Source: an uncultured Acidobacteriota bacterium (lineage in GTDB: Bacteria > Acidobacteriota > Terriglobia > Bryobacterales > Bryobacteraceae). From it: a DNA stretch of 58,484 bases. The position numbers and the translations under genes are program-made. The notes under the pieces are model-generated. The model was not told where the DNA came from. It was given only the letters and a program-made list of their open reading frames with translations, and made no database searches. This document shows, one piece after another, positions 25,671 to 35,200 of this stretch; position 1 is the first letter of the stretch; each line of letters opens with the position of its first letter. The stretch covers positions 1 through 58,484 of the forward strand of contig CADECY010000046.1 in assembly GCA_902825945.1 (NCBI GenBank), read 5' to 3'.

Positions 25671-26536
25671 ACCGCTGCCCGCGCGCGCTCATCGACCGTC
25701 AGTTGAAAGATATCCGGACGTGCGTAGTGCCCCACCACGTCGAGATCGTACTTGGCCTCCGTGATCCGACCGAGGTCGATCTCCGCGGTCAGAATTCCCT
25801 CCTCGCCATACAGCGGACCCGCGAGCACCGTACCCAGCGGATCAACGATGACGCTGCCACCGCGAATCGGTGCCGTCGCTCCTTCCGGCACGACCTGACA
25901 CGCCGACAGCACGAAACACCGGCCCTCCGCCGCGATGTGGCGCATCGTGGGTTGCCACGAGTCGCGATCGTCCACGGTGGGCGCGCAATAGAGTTCGATG
26001 CCCTTCGCGTACATCGCGGTTCGCAACAGCGGCATGTAGTTTTCCCAGCAGATCACCGCGCCCACCCGGCCTGCTGGGGTCGCGACCACGGGCAGCGTCG
26101 ATCCGTCTCCGAAGCCCCACACGAGCCGCTCCACCGCGGTTGGCATCACTTTACGGTGCTTGCCGAGCAGATCTCCGCGATCGTCGAAGAAGAGCACCGT
26201 GCAGTAGAGCGTGCCGCCATCGCGCTCGATCACACCGATCACCAAGTGCAATTTCAGCCGCGCGCAGGCTTCGCCGAGCGCCGCCGTCACGGGACCCGGA
26301 ACCTCGACCGCGGACTCGTAGTAGCGGCGGAACTCGCGCCGTCCCTCCTCCGTGCGCACTCCGACCGCGGCACCGAACCCATGGCCCTTCGGATATCCGC
26401 CGAGGAGCGCTTCCGGAAACACGGCGAGCGCGGCTCCCGCGCCGGCGGCGCGCTCCATCCAGGAGATCGCCTTGTTCAGCGTTGCATCGAGGTCGAGCCA
26501 CACCGAGCCCGCTTGCACCACGGCTACCGTTGCCAT
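25655..26536 (-). CDS. Nitrilase superfamily carbon-nitrogen hydrolase
   Basis: The 293-residue protein has the full catalytic set of branch-1 nitrilases: Glu42 (VFPEALLGGYP), Lys129 (GKHRKVMPT) and Cys163 (VICWENYMP). The segment ELYCAPTVDDRDSW and the AEGRCFVLSACQ strand fit aliphatic or aromatic nitrilases better than amidases. It would convert a nitrile to its acid in the cytoplasm; the substrate is unknown. The start at 26536 (MATVAVVQAG) matches the family N-terminus. It is divergent from the acyltransferase-like gene at 26583, leaving 46 bp for both promoters. Confidence 0.9.
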   Translation of the reverse strand: MATVAVVQAGSVWLDLDATLNKAISWMERAAGAGAALAVFPEALLGGYPKGHGFGAAVGVRTEEGRREFRRYYESAVEVPGPVTAALGEACARLKLHLVIGVIERDGGTLYCTVLFFDDRGDLLGKHRKVMPTAVERLVWGFGDGSTLPVVATPAGRVGAVICWENYMPLLRTAMYAKGIELYCAPTVDDRDSWQPTMRHIAAEGRCFVLSACQVVPEGATAPIRGGSVIVDPLGTVLAGPLYGEEGILTAEIDLGRITEAKYDLDVVGHYARPDIFQLTVDERARAAVQPAK

Positions 26537-26582
26537 ATCGTTCGATTGTATTCGACGCCGCGAAGTGATACCTTCGGAAACC

Positions 26583-27698
26583 ATGGCCACTCTTGCCAAT
26601 CCGGAACTTCGCACTTCGACGATTTCCACGGGCTCGAAACAAACCGCGCCGCAACGATATGTCGCGCTCGACGCGTTTCGCGGCTTCATCATGATCTGCC
26701 TCGTCGCCACCGGCTTCGGCTTTTCGAAGCTCGAGGGGCACCCCTTGTGGGGCTTCTTCGCGCAACAGGTGGATCACGTCGCGTGGGAAGGACTCGTCTT
26801 CTGGGACCTCATCCAGCCGGCCTTCATGTTCATGGTCGGCGTCGCGATGCCGTTCTCGATGGCGCGGCGCGAAGCGGATGGCGCGGGCTTCGGATCGAAT
26901 CTCGCGCATGTGTTGAAGCGCTGTCTGATCCTGGTGGCGCTCAGTAATTTGTTCACCGTGGTGCATTCGGGCAAGATCGAATTCGGCTTGATCAACGTGC
27001 TGAGCCAGATCGCGTTCACCTATCTGCTCTGCTTCCTGATCATGCAGTTGCCATTCCGCGCGCAGATCGGTGCCTGCGCGGGCATACTCGCGCTGCACTG
27101 GGGGTTGTTCGCGATGTTCCCCGGTCCGGACGGCGCCTTCTCGCAGGAAGGCAACATCGGCCAAGTGATCGACAAGGCGGTTCTCGGACGCAACTACACC
27201 GGACTCTACGTGACGATCAATTTCATCAGCAGCACCGCGACCACCCTGTTCGGTGTCTGGACCGCGTACCTGCTCCGCCAAGGCAAATCGCATCGCGAAA
27301 TCATGAAGACGCTGGCGCTCGCCGCCGTCGGCGCGATGGCACTGGGCTTGGCCCTGACCCCCGTCAATCCGATGGTAAAGCGCATCTGGACGGCCTCGTT
27401 CGCGTTCTATTCGACCGGCTGGGTCCTGCTCATGCTGCTGGCCTTCTATTGGCTCGTAGAGGTGAAGGGCTACCGCCGCGCTGTGTTCCCCTTGCTCGTG
27501 GTCGGCGCGAACTCGATCTTCGCCTATTGCGTCTCGCAGCTCATGCGCGGATCGATCCATCGCACGGTCGGCGTTTTGACGGGAAGCTTCGAGTGGATCG
27601 GGACGCTCGCGCCCGTGATCCACGCCACCGCGACCATGGGTGTGATCTGGTACATGTGCTACTGGCTCTATCAGCGCCGGGCCTACGTAAAAATCTGA
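26583..27698 (+). CDS. Membrane protein of the DUF5009/HGSNAT-like acyltransferase group
   Basis: A 371-residue protein with about ten hydrophobic helices. The start YVALDAFRGFIMICLVATGFGF followed by FWDLIQPAFMFMVGVAMPFSM matches bacterial DUF5009 proteins related to heparan-alpha-glucosaminide N-acetyltransferase. These are thought to move acetyl groups across the membrane onto sugars, but most are untested. Late helices include WVLLMLLAFYWLVEV and VGANSIFAYCVSQLM. The ATG at 26583 is chosen over longer options because the family N-terminus begins close by. It stands apart from the PEP-CTERM gene 30 bp on. Confidence 0.85.
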   Translation: MATLANPELRTSTISTGSKQTAPQRYVALDAFRGFIMICLVATGFGFSKLEGHPLWGFFAQQVDHVAWEGLVFWDLIQPAFMFMVGVAMPFSMARREADGAGFGSNLAHVLKRCLILVALSNLFTVVHSGKIEFGLINVLSQIAFTYLLCFLIMQLPFRAQIGACAGILALHWGLFAMFPGPDGAFSQEGNIGQVIDKAVLGRNYTGLYVTINFISSTATTLFGVWTAYLLRQGKSHREIMKTLALAAVGAMALGLALTPVNPMVKRIWTASFAFYSTGWVLLMLLAFYWLVEVKGYRRAVFPLLVVGANSIFAYCVSQLMRGSIHRTVGVLTGSFEWIGTLAPVIHATATMGVIWYMCYWLYQRRAYVKI

Positions 27699-27728
27699 TA
27701 GACTGAACCCCAACCGGAGGTTCACTAC

Positions 27729-28421
27729 ATGATTCGATTCGTGGGCATGTCCGCGCTTCTGTGCGCGGCCCCAGCTTTCGCGGCGATGCTTGGACCGTCG
27801 CCGTATCTCAGCGCAGCCGATAGCCCGTTCGCGGGCGGCTCGTTCACTTATTTCCATCTCGAGAATTTCGAATCGGGATCGCTGACGGTTCCCGGCGTCA
27901 CTCTCTTCGGCGGTTCGTTTCTCGCACCGGGCGGTGCGACCGATTCCGTCGATGGCGACGATGGTTCGATCGACGGTTCGGGAACGGCGGGCCGGTCTCT
28001 CTATTCGAGCGGGTTGTTCTCGTTCTTCTTCACATTCGACCCGCTCGCTCTCGGAGGTCTGCCGACTCACGCCGGAATCGTTTGGACCGACGTCGGTACG
28101 GCCACGCCTGCCTTCGGCGTTGGACCGGTTACCTTTCAGGCATTCGATGCCGCGAATGTCTTGATCGGTACGGTAGGTCCAACGCTTCTCGGCGACGGTT
28201 CCATCAACGGATTCACGCTCGAAGACCGCTTCTTCGGTGTCACGCACGCGGCCGGCATCGGCAGAATCGAAATCTCGATGTCGAATACCCAAGACTGGGA
28301 AGTTGACCATCTCCAGTACGGGCTCGCCTCCGCGGCGATTCCCGAACCCGGCACGATGCTGTTGACGGGCGCGGGATTGCTTGCGGCTTTTACTTTGAAG
28401 CTCCGGCCGCGATCGAATTAG
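27729..28421 (+). CDS. PEP-CTERM sorting domain protein
   Basis: The 230-residue secreted protein has a signal peptide (MIRFVGMSALLCAAPAFA), a Gly/Ser/Phe-rich beta-type body, and a C-terminal tripartite sorting tail: IPEPGTMLLTGAGLLAAFTLKLRPRSN, meaning the PEP motif, a hydrophobic helix and basic residues. Such tails are processed by exosortases, usually tied to exopolysaccharide export. No exosortase lies in the window. A strong ribosome site (CCGGAGG) precedes the ATG. The 3' end overlaps the convergent Gfo/Idh/MocA gene by four bases. Confidence 0.9.
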   Translation: MIRFVGMSALLCAAPAFAAMLGPSPYLSAADSPFAGGSFTYFHLENFESGSLTVPGVTLFGGSFLAPGGATDSVDGDDGSIDGSGTAGRSLYSSGLFSFFFTFDPLALGGLPTHAGIVWTDVGTATPAFGVGPVTFQAFDAANVLIGTVGPTLLGDGSINGFTLEDRFFGVTHAAGIGRIEISMSNTQDWEVDHLQYGLASAAIPEPGTMLLTGAGLLAAFTLKLRPRSN

Positions 28422-29608
28422 AGCGGCAGAATCTCTTCGCGATCGGGATCGAACCGCAGGCGCCGCTTCTGCACATAGGCGATGTTGCCCAGGTGCGAAG
28501 CCTGTGCCGAGCGGTGGCCGATCCATACGTCTCCGTTCGGCAGCTTCCGTGACCGCACGCACGAGAGAAAGTTCTCGACGTGTTCGATCGTTTGCTCCTT
28601 CGGAGCTTTGACCACCACGGTGGGCGTGTTCGGGCTGTCTTTCGGGAAGTATTCGAATTGCCCGCGCGTGATCCAGAGGCGGCCTTCGGTCCCGCACATC
28701 TCGACCGCCGCGCCTTTGATCCCGGGGGCGAGTGTAGCCTCGAACGTCGCAGTCCACTCCTTCGGATATTCAAGCAGAACGTGAATCGTGTCGGGAGCCG
28801 TGCGTCCGTCCTTGTAGTGATAGACGCCGCCGGCCGCGACCGCCGATGTCGGATTGTCCTGGTCCATGAACATGTGGACCACGTCGATCCAGTGCGTAAA
28901 CAGGTCCGTCACCTGGCCGCCGCCGTAGTCGAGATAAGCGCGGAAATTCCAGAACTGCTGCGGATCCCAATCACGCCACTTGATCGGGCCGAGGAAGCGC
29001 GACCAGTCGAGATTCGAGGGCCGTGTGGCGAGCGCCGCCGGAGCCTTCTGCAAGTGCGCCCCATTGCCGTGCCACCAAGTCCGTGCGAGCGTGATTTTTC
29101 CGAGCTTGCCGGACTTGATGTATTCTTCCTTCGCCTGCAGGTAGTGCGAACCCGAACGCTGCTGCATTCCCACCTGGCAGATGCGGTTGTTCACGCGCGC
29201 CGCCTTGACGATCTTCGGACCTTCCTCGATCGTGAGCGTGAGCGGTTTCTCGACATAGACGTCCTTGCCCGCGTTCAACGCGTCGATCGCGGTTCCGCTG
29301 TGCCAGTGATCGGGAGTCGCGATGAGCACCGCGTCGAGTTCCTTGGTCTCGAGCAGCTTACGATGATCGTTGAATCCCTTCGCCGTAGGCGCTTGTTGCA
29401 GCGCCTGATCGATGCGCGCGGCGTAGACATCGCACACGGCTGTGACGTTCACCTGCGTGGTCTTCTGGAAGACGCCCATCACGTACTTGCCGCGTCCGCC
29501 CGCGCCGATGAGTCCGAGATTGACCTTGTCGTTCGCGCCAAAGATGCGGGAATAGGAAGCGGCGGTCATCGAGGCCGCGGTCATGCGGACGAAGTCTCTA
29601 CGATGCAT
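28418..29608 (-). CDS. Gfo/Idh/MocA family oxidoreductase, Tat-exported
   Basis: The 396-residue protein starts MHRRDFVRMTAASMTAAS, a twin-arginine leader. It has the Rossmann motif NLGLIGAGGRGKYVMGVF, DAVLIATPDHWHSGTAIDALNAGKDVYVEKPLTLT with the EKP lysine, and YGGGQVTDLFTHWIDVVHMFM with the late His. It belongs to the exported sugar-oxidoreductase branch, like the protein at 17428 but only distantly similar. The ATG at 29608 directly precedes the leader. It is a single-gene unit, with Uma2 33 bp upstream on the same strand. Confidence 0.92.
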   Translation of the reverse strand: MHRRDFVRMTAASMTAASYSRIFGANDKVNLGLIGAGGRGKYVMGVFQKTTQVNVTAVCDVYAARIDQALQQAPTAKGFNDHRKLLETKELDAVLIATPDHWHSGTAIDALNAGKDVYVEKPLTLTIEEGPKIVKAARVNNRICQVGMQQRSGSHYLQAKEEYIKSGKLGKITLARTWWHGNGAHLQKAPAALATRPSNLDWSRFLGPIKWRDWDPQQFWNFRAYLDYGGGQVTDLFTHWIDVVHMFMDQDNPTSAVAAGGVYHYKDGRTAPDTIHVLLEYPKEWTATFEATLAPGIKGAAVEMCGTEGRLWITRGQFEYFPKDSPNTPTVVVKAPKEQTIEHVENFLSCVRSRKLPNGDVWIGHRSAQASHLGNIAYVQKRRLRFDPDREEILPL

Positions 29609-29640
29609 AGGGACGATGATACCGCACGCCCGCGCGGGCG

Positions 29641-30150
29641 TCAGAGAATCGCGAATAGTTCGGCGAGAGGGATGGATATAGGTCCGGCCGTGAGGGCGCC
29701 GCCGGATGGGACTTCGACGAGTCCGGTGCCCGATTGAAACTCCCATGCGCGGCGCGTTTCCGGATCAACTACCCAGTTGTGAGGCACGCCCCAACCGGCG
29801 TATTCTTCGCACTTGGCCCCGGCGTCGGCGAGACGGTCTTCCGGCGATAGGATCTCGATGCACAGATGGATCGGGCGGGTCGGGTACGGGTCCTGGATAT
29901 GGGCGCGGAGTTGGACGCCCAAATCCGGAACCAAAAACCGGCCTTGACCGGTTCGAACCGTCAGCTCTGTTGCCGGTTCGAACTCGGGATATCGCGAGAG
30001 TATGAGGTGAAAGCTCTGTCCCTGGACAACGCTGTGCTTTCGAGTAGGCATCGGCTTCTGCCTGAGAACTCCTTCCCGGTATTCGCAAGCCGGTTTGTAG
30101 TTCGTGTGGAGGTACTCCTCGACCGATACCAGCGTTGTGGTCGGCACCAT
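29641..30150 (-). CDS. Uma2 family endonuclease-like protein (DUF820)
   Basis: The 169-residue PD-(D/E)XK-type protein has SVEEYLHTNYKPACEYREGVLRQKPMPTRKHS, LVPDLGVQL (acidic residue) and LCIEILSPEDRLADAGAKCEEYAGWGVPHNWVVDPETR, the core pattern of Uma2/DUF820. The family is very abundant in cyanobacteria and some Acidobacteria, where it behaves like a mobile selfish nuclease; its function is unproven. The length is near the short end of the family. It lies between the oxidoreductase and the cyclophilin gene, 16 bp from the latter. Confidence 0.88.
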   Translation of the reverse strand: MVPTTTLVSVEEYLHTNYKPACEYREGVLRQKPMPTRKHSVVQGQSFHLILSRYPEFEPATELTVRTGQGRFLVPDLGVQLRAHIQDPYPTRPIHLCIEILSPEDRLADAGAKCEEYAGWGVPHNWVVDPETRRAWEFQSGTGLVEVPSGGALTAGPISIPLAELFAIL

Positions 30151-30166
30151 GCTCTGATTCTACTCT

Positions 30167-31546
30167 CTACTGCGCGGGAGCGTCCGCCATCCGGACCGGC
30201 AGCCACAACTCCTGCCGCACGACATCGTCACCCTGGGTGACTTCTACCTTCTGATCGCCACCAACGACATCCGCCGGAACCACCACGCGGAATTCATAGA
30301 TTCCCACCTCACCCTTGCGCAATCCCGCGAACTCCACATTCGCCTCGATGCCGCCGATCTTGAACTTCACCGGATTGAGCAAGGGCGTCGAATCGCGCGA
30401 GGGCCGGCCCGCGATGATCGTGAACGGCGGATCGGCCGGTCCGAATCCGATCCCGGTGAACATCAGGACCTCTCCCGGAATCGCGGGCGCCGCCGGCACA
30501 TCCTTGAGGAATCCGTTCGTCACCGGGCTACCATCCGAATCGCGGATCGCCGCGACATACTGCTTGTCTTCCACCTTGTGCGATGGCGGCGCGTGCAGGC
30601 CGCCCGCCAGTGGCACGATCGGAACCATGACAGGCGGTACCGTCCTGCCCCGATAGTTGAGGACCACGCGGACGGGTTCGCCGGGCAGCACGCTGCCGGG
30701 AACCTGCACACGGACCTCGCCAGGACTCACGTAGTTCACATAGCCCGACAAGCTGTCGATCGTCACGTTCACGCCATCGAGCGAAGTGGGCGCGTTGTTG
30801 TTCACGAACTCCGAGATCTTCCACTCGCGCGTGCTCTCGGCGAGGAACTCGCCGCGGATCGAAATGTAGGAGCCGGGCGCCACCTGTTTGAAGCCGCCGT
30901 AGGCGGGCAGCGTCGTGATCCCGTCCTCGAAGATCTTCGGTTCGCCTCCATCCGGATTCGTCACGGACTTGATGAGCACCAGATTCGACTCATCGACCGC
31001 GCCGCCGCGCCAGTTGATGAGTGGGATCGCGTCGAAAGGAGAGGGTAGCGGGCCGGGGTTGGGAACGGGCACGGCGGCGATCTTGTCCATCGTCTCCAGA
31101 CCCGCCTGGTTGGCGATGCGACCGAAAACCGTGAAGCCGCCATTCTGATTATTCAGGTTCGCCGAGTTGTCGCCGAGATTGAAAAAGAACTGGTTGGTGG
31201 CGCTGTTCGGATTGTCGCCGAGCTTGGCCATGGCGATGGTGCCGCGAGTGTTCGAAATGCCCGGTTCGTTTCGCACCGCCGGATCCTGAGGTGTCGTCTG
31301 AAAGCCGCCGTTCACGTAGTTGAACCCGCCCGCCTGAATGACGAAACCGGGCACGGAGCGATGAAACACGGAATTGTTGTAGGCGCCTCGGTTCATGTAC
31401 TTGAGGAAATTCTGAACCGTCTGCGGCGCTGATTCCGGCGCGAGAATCACATCGATATCGCCCAAGTTGGTCTGAAAGCGGACCGTTTGCGCGGAAAGGC
31501 AGCCAACAAGGGACAGCGCGGCCACATAGCCAAAGCGAACGCTCAT
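30167..31546 (-). CDS. Secreted cyclophilin fused to a TIGR03437-like C-terminal domain
   Basis: The 459-residue protein has a signal peptide (about 1-20) and a cyclophilin-type peptidyl-prolyl isomerase domain at about 21-195 (FQTNLGDIDVILAPESAPQTVQNFL, VFHRSVPGFVIQAGG, TNQFFFNLGDN). Its second half has TSLDGVNVTIDSLSGYVNYVSPGEVRVQVP, then VLMFTGIGFGPADPP. This second half matches the beta-rich C-terminal module (TIGR03437) that is greatly expanded in Solibacter-type genomes and thought to sit at the cell surface. The fusion suggests a periplasmic or surface foldase. It is probably a single-gene unit. Confidence 0.85.
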   Translation of the reverse strand: MSVRFGYVAALSLVGCLSAQTVRFQTNLGDIDVILAPESAPQTVQNFLKYMNRGAYNNSVFHRSVPGFVIQAGGFNYVNGGFQTTPQDPAVRNEPGISNTRGTIAMAKLGDNPNSATNQFFFNLGDNSANLNNQNGGFTVFGRIANQAGLETMDKIAAVPVPNPGPLPSPFDAIPLINWRGGAVDESNLVLIKSVTNPDGGEPKIFEDGITTLPAYGGFKQVAPGSYISIRGEFLAESTREWKISEFVNNNAPTSLDGVNVTIDSLSGYVNYVSPGEVRVQVPGSVLPGEPVRVVLNYRGRTVPPVMVPIVPLAGGLHAPPSHKVEDKQYVAAIRDSDGSPVTNGFLKDVPAAPAIPGEVLMFTGIGFGPADPPFTIIAGRPSRDSTPLLNPVKFKIGGIEANVEFAGLRKGEVGIYEFRVVVPADVVGGDQKVEVTQGDDVVRQELWLPVRMADAPAQ

Positions 31547-31574
31547 ACCCCGAGTCTAGCGCACGCCGCGCCCG

Positions 31575-32279
31575 CTATGCGCCCTTCAGCAACTCTTCCG
31601 CGTACAGGGCGCCCTCGGGCGATTCCTCGTGCTTGAAGAACACGTAGCAGTCCTTGCCCTGGTCCCGCAGCGCCTTCACTTTCGCGGCGATCTCGACCCG
31701 CTCCTCTGGCGTGTAGCTCTCCTTGCGCAGCCGGAAGTAGACGAAATCGGCGGTGATCCGATCGGGCACGGTGAGCTTCTCGGACTCGGCCAGACACAAC
31801 GCGATCTTCCGGCTTTCGAGCAGGTCGTAGACCGCATCGGTGAACCAGCTCTTGTTGCGGAACTCGAACGCGCAGCGCACATCATCGGGGAAGTCCTCGA
31901 GGAAGCCGCGCAGCCGGTCGATGTCGAGCGCAAGATTCGGCGGAGCTTGAAACAGGACCGGCCCCAACCGGCCTTGCACACGAAGCGAGTCGATCGCCTT
32001 GAAGAAGACCTGCGTGAACTCCGACTTTTGCAGCCGCCCGATGTGGGTCAGCTTCTGGTGCGCCTTCAGCACGAAGACGAACCCGGGCGGAGTCTCCTCG
32101 AGCCAGCCCTCGATGGTCGAAGCCGAGGGCAATCGGTGGTAGGTGTAGTTGATCTCGACGCCGTTGAGCCGTGTCGCGTAGTAGTTCAGGAACTTCTTCG
32201 CGGACAGATCCGCCGGATAGAAAGCTGGTTTCCACGTGGGGTAAGCGAATCCGGAAGTACCGCAGACGAGTGGCGCCAC
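31575..32279 (-). CDS. DUF72 domain-containing protein
   Basis: The 234-residue cytoplasmic protein matches DUF72: VCGTSGFAYPTWKPAFYP at the start, NYYATRLNGVEINYTYHRLPS, FVLKAHQKLTHIGRL, GRLGPVLFQAPPNL, CAFEFRNKSWFTDAVYDLL and the final DCYVFFKHEESPEGALYAEELL. The fold is a TIM barrel with a likely metal or phosphate site, but the biochemical role is not established. It is a single-gene unit on the minus strand between the unknown secreted protein and the cyclophilin fusion. Confidence 0.92.
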   Translation of the reverse strand: MAPLVCGTSGFAYPTWKPAFYPADLSAKKFLNYYATRLNGVEINYTYHRLPSASTIEGWLEETPPGFVFVLKAHQKLTHIGRLQKSEFTQVFFKAIDSLRVQGRLGPVLFQAPPNLALDIDRLRGFLEDFPDDVRCAFEFRNKSWFTDAVYDLLESRKIALCLAESEKLTVPDRITADFVYFRLRKESYTPEERVEIAAKVKALRDQGKDCYVFFKHEESPEGALYAEELLKGA

Positions 32280-32288
32280 TGCGACATT

Positions 32289-35200
32289 CTAGCGCTTCTG
32301 AATCGCCCATCGCGGATCGAATTGATAGACCGCGAATTGGATCGAGGCACCGAGCGCGCGCTCCACGCGCAGGCGCAGGTTGTCATGCGCGGCGTCGCGT
32401 GTGCAGCCGGCGAGCGATCCGTCGAGACACCCGGTGGAGGAGGGCAGAGAACCGAGCGCTCCCAGAAACATGATCGCGTAGCCATCGGGCTCGGAGTAGT
32501 GACTCGTCAGGGCGAACTGATCGGGCAGGAACAGGTAGGAAGCCTTCAACTGTTGCCACGAAGAAAACCCCACGCGCGCCGCGCTCGCGTGGGTGTCGCT
32601 CGCGCCCGAGAAGCACAGCGCGCCCACGCCGCCATCGAAGGAATGACACGGCTCGGACGGAATACGATACCAGGTTCCCGCGTAGACCGTCTGATCGTCG
32701 CTTGCGTAGGTGACGAAGAGCTTGCCCATCTCCTGTCGCGCGAAATCGGCCTGTGGGTACCCGAGGCGGGCGATCCAGCCAAGCGCGCCGAACAGGTAAC
32801 TCGTCATCCAGGGCGACTCGATGCTGGCCGCGCGGGTCCGGTCGGTGAAATCCGGCACGTCGTTGAATTGGCGCGAGCCTACCCAGAACATGCGCGTCGG
32901 GTTGGCGGCGTTGAAGCCGCGATGCCATCGCCCGAAGCACTCCGCTTCCAGCACGGTAACCGGATCGGAGAGCGGATCGCTCGACGGTGGCGCGCAATTG
33001 ATCGATCCGAACATGCCGTTCAAGGCGGCGGCGTTATTGAGCAACCTGCTCTCGAAGTAGGCTTGCCCGGCGGTTCCCGCGCGTGATGCCCATGCGGCGT
33101 GGCCCAGGTCGCGGTAACCCCACGCGAAGGTTCGCGTACCATCGGTCACCGGAAGCAGTCCCAGCCGCTTGCCACGGCTGCGCCGCCGCTCGGCGAGATT
33201 GAGCGATGCCGCCGAAACAGGATAGACGCTTCCGTCGGCCAGGAGGGCGAATCCCGCGGCTGTCTGGATCAAGTCGAGGAAGTAGTCGTCGCCCGTCAGC
33301 ACATAGGGAAGGAACGCGAGCGGCGGAAAGTGCGAGAGAGTTCCCGAGTTGATCACCCAGCCGTTAGTGGTCTGCAACCCGATCGCGGGAATGCTGTCTG
33401 CAGGATCGGCCGCCGCGTGTGGAAGCACGGAATTGAACGACGGTCTTCCGTCGAGTGTAACCGGCTGGCCGCGCCCGAGCCCGCGAGGTTCCGGCTCGCG
33501 GAGGTGCACCGGAATGTAACCGAGACAGTGCGCCATCGACAGCACGGCATCCGCCAACTCATCGGCGAAGCTCGCGTTGCTCGACTGTGCTTGCAGCCAG
33601 ATCGCCTGCGCCTTTGTCAGCACGCCGATCTCCGGCCGTCCTCCGCCGCCATTGAGGAGCCGGATCACCGGACCCGCGTTGTCGCGCGCGATGTGTTTCG
33701 GCCCCGCGAAGATTGCCGACTGGTCCCACGACGCGAGCGTGGGTGCCGCGCACCGGTCGTTCACGACGCCGTGCTGCAAGACCGCTGGCGCACTGCCGGT
33801 ATTGAAGGTCGAGCTGTTGACCGCCGCGGAATCGGTAACGGCGTATCCCAGGTGCCAGCCGCTGTCGTGACGGAAGATCTTGCTGAACTCGGCGTCTACC
33901 GCCGAGTCCGCCACACCCGCGTTCGGATCGAGCGGGTTCACACCCACGTCCGACAGATATGCCGTCGAGTGATCGGTGCGCAGGGCTGGTGGCGTTCCCG
34001 CGGCATCGGCATCCCAGGCGACCCGGCGCCAGCGCGTGCTGGCGATATGCCGGATCGCGCCGCTGCTCCACACCGCCCGTTCGAGGTTCGGACCGGTTCG
34101 CAGGTCCACTCGATAGAGCTGATCCTGCCGCGTGCGCTCGTTCTCGACGCGAAACTCGACCTTGACGAACGCGCTTCCACCCGAGCGGTAGATGTCGGCG
34201 ACGATGACAGGGTGCAGGCTCTTGTAGACCGCCGCCGGAGCGTCGGACCAAACCTGCCCGTGCAACGCGGCCTTCACCACGGTCCCAACCGGAAACGCGA
34301 TTCCCGGATTCGCCGAGCCATACCATCCGCGGCCGATCGGGCTCGCGGTACAGACTCCGTACCCAATCGTCGCCCGCAACGAGGCCGCTCCGGTGAACTG
34401 CTTCGCGCAGGTCCGCAGGTACATCGCACCGATCTGAAGGATCGATGCCTCCTCCGGCGCAATCGTGTTCAGCACGTTCGCGGGTCCGGTGAGGTAGATC
34501 CGGGAATCGGTTCGGTTCAACGGCCGTTCGAGCTGGAGAGTGAACTCGCCGGGCATTTCGAACTCGATCAGAGTTCCGCTGGAGAAATTGGCGGAGGGAA
34601 CGAAACCCTGATCCGATGGCGTTGCGGCGCAGTTCGACTGGCTTGCGCCGAGCAGAATAGTGGGCGAGCCGCCGCTGTTTGCGACGCCACAAACGCGGAT
34701 TCGGTCAGAGTTCCCCGCGCCGTCGAGAAAGAATCCTTCGATGAACTGGGCGGTTTGAAGCGCCTGTGCGAGATTGCTCGTGTCTTCCACCGCGAGCGAC
34801 ACCGAACCCATGATCACTGTCGCCGTCGCGCGAACGACAGCCCGCCGCTTCCAACCGAAATCGCGCGCTGCACCGACGTCCTCGCGGTGGATCTTGATCC
34901 GCGAATGAAAAGGCCCGGAGATCAGCGTTTCGTACCGGCCAGCCCCGATCTCGGCCTTCGCGTCGAACACGAATGCGCTGGTGCCGTTCGCCGGAACGGC
35001 TTCCGCGCGGAGTTGCGCGCCCCAGCCAAGCGACAGCATCTCGGACTGCGACACGGGCGTGCAAGGGTTCGAGCACGCGGCCGCGTTATCGGCGAACGTG
35101 ATGCGCGTATCGCCGAGGCTCGCCGTGACTCCGGTGAGCGGCAGCGAGACCACAGCGTGACGGACGCGCCCGTTGGACCAGCGCGAGCGCACATCCGCCT

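Noticed and set aside
26151..28757. 868-codon minus-strand open frame
   Set aside because: It runs antisense across the acyltransferase-like and PEP-CTERM genes with very high Arg/Glu/His content and no domain; it is a codon-bias artefact.
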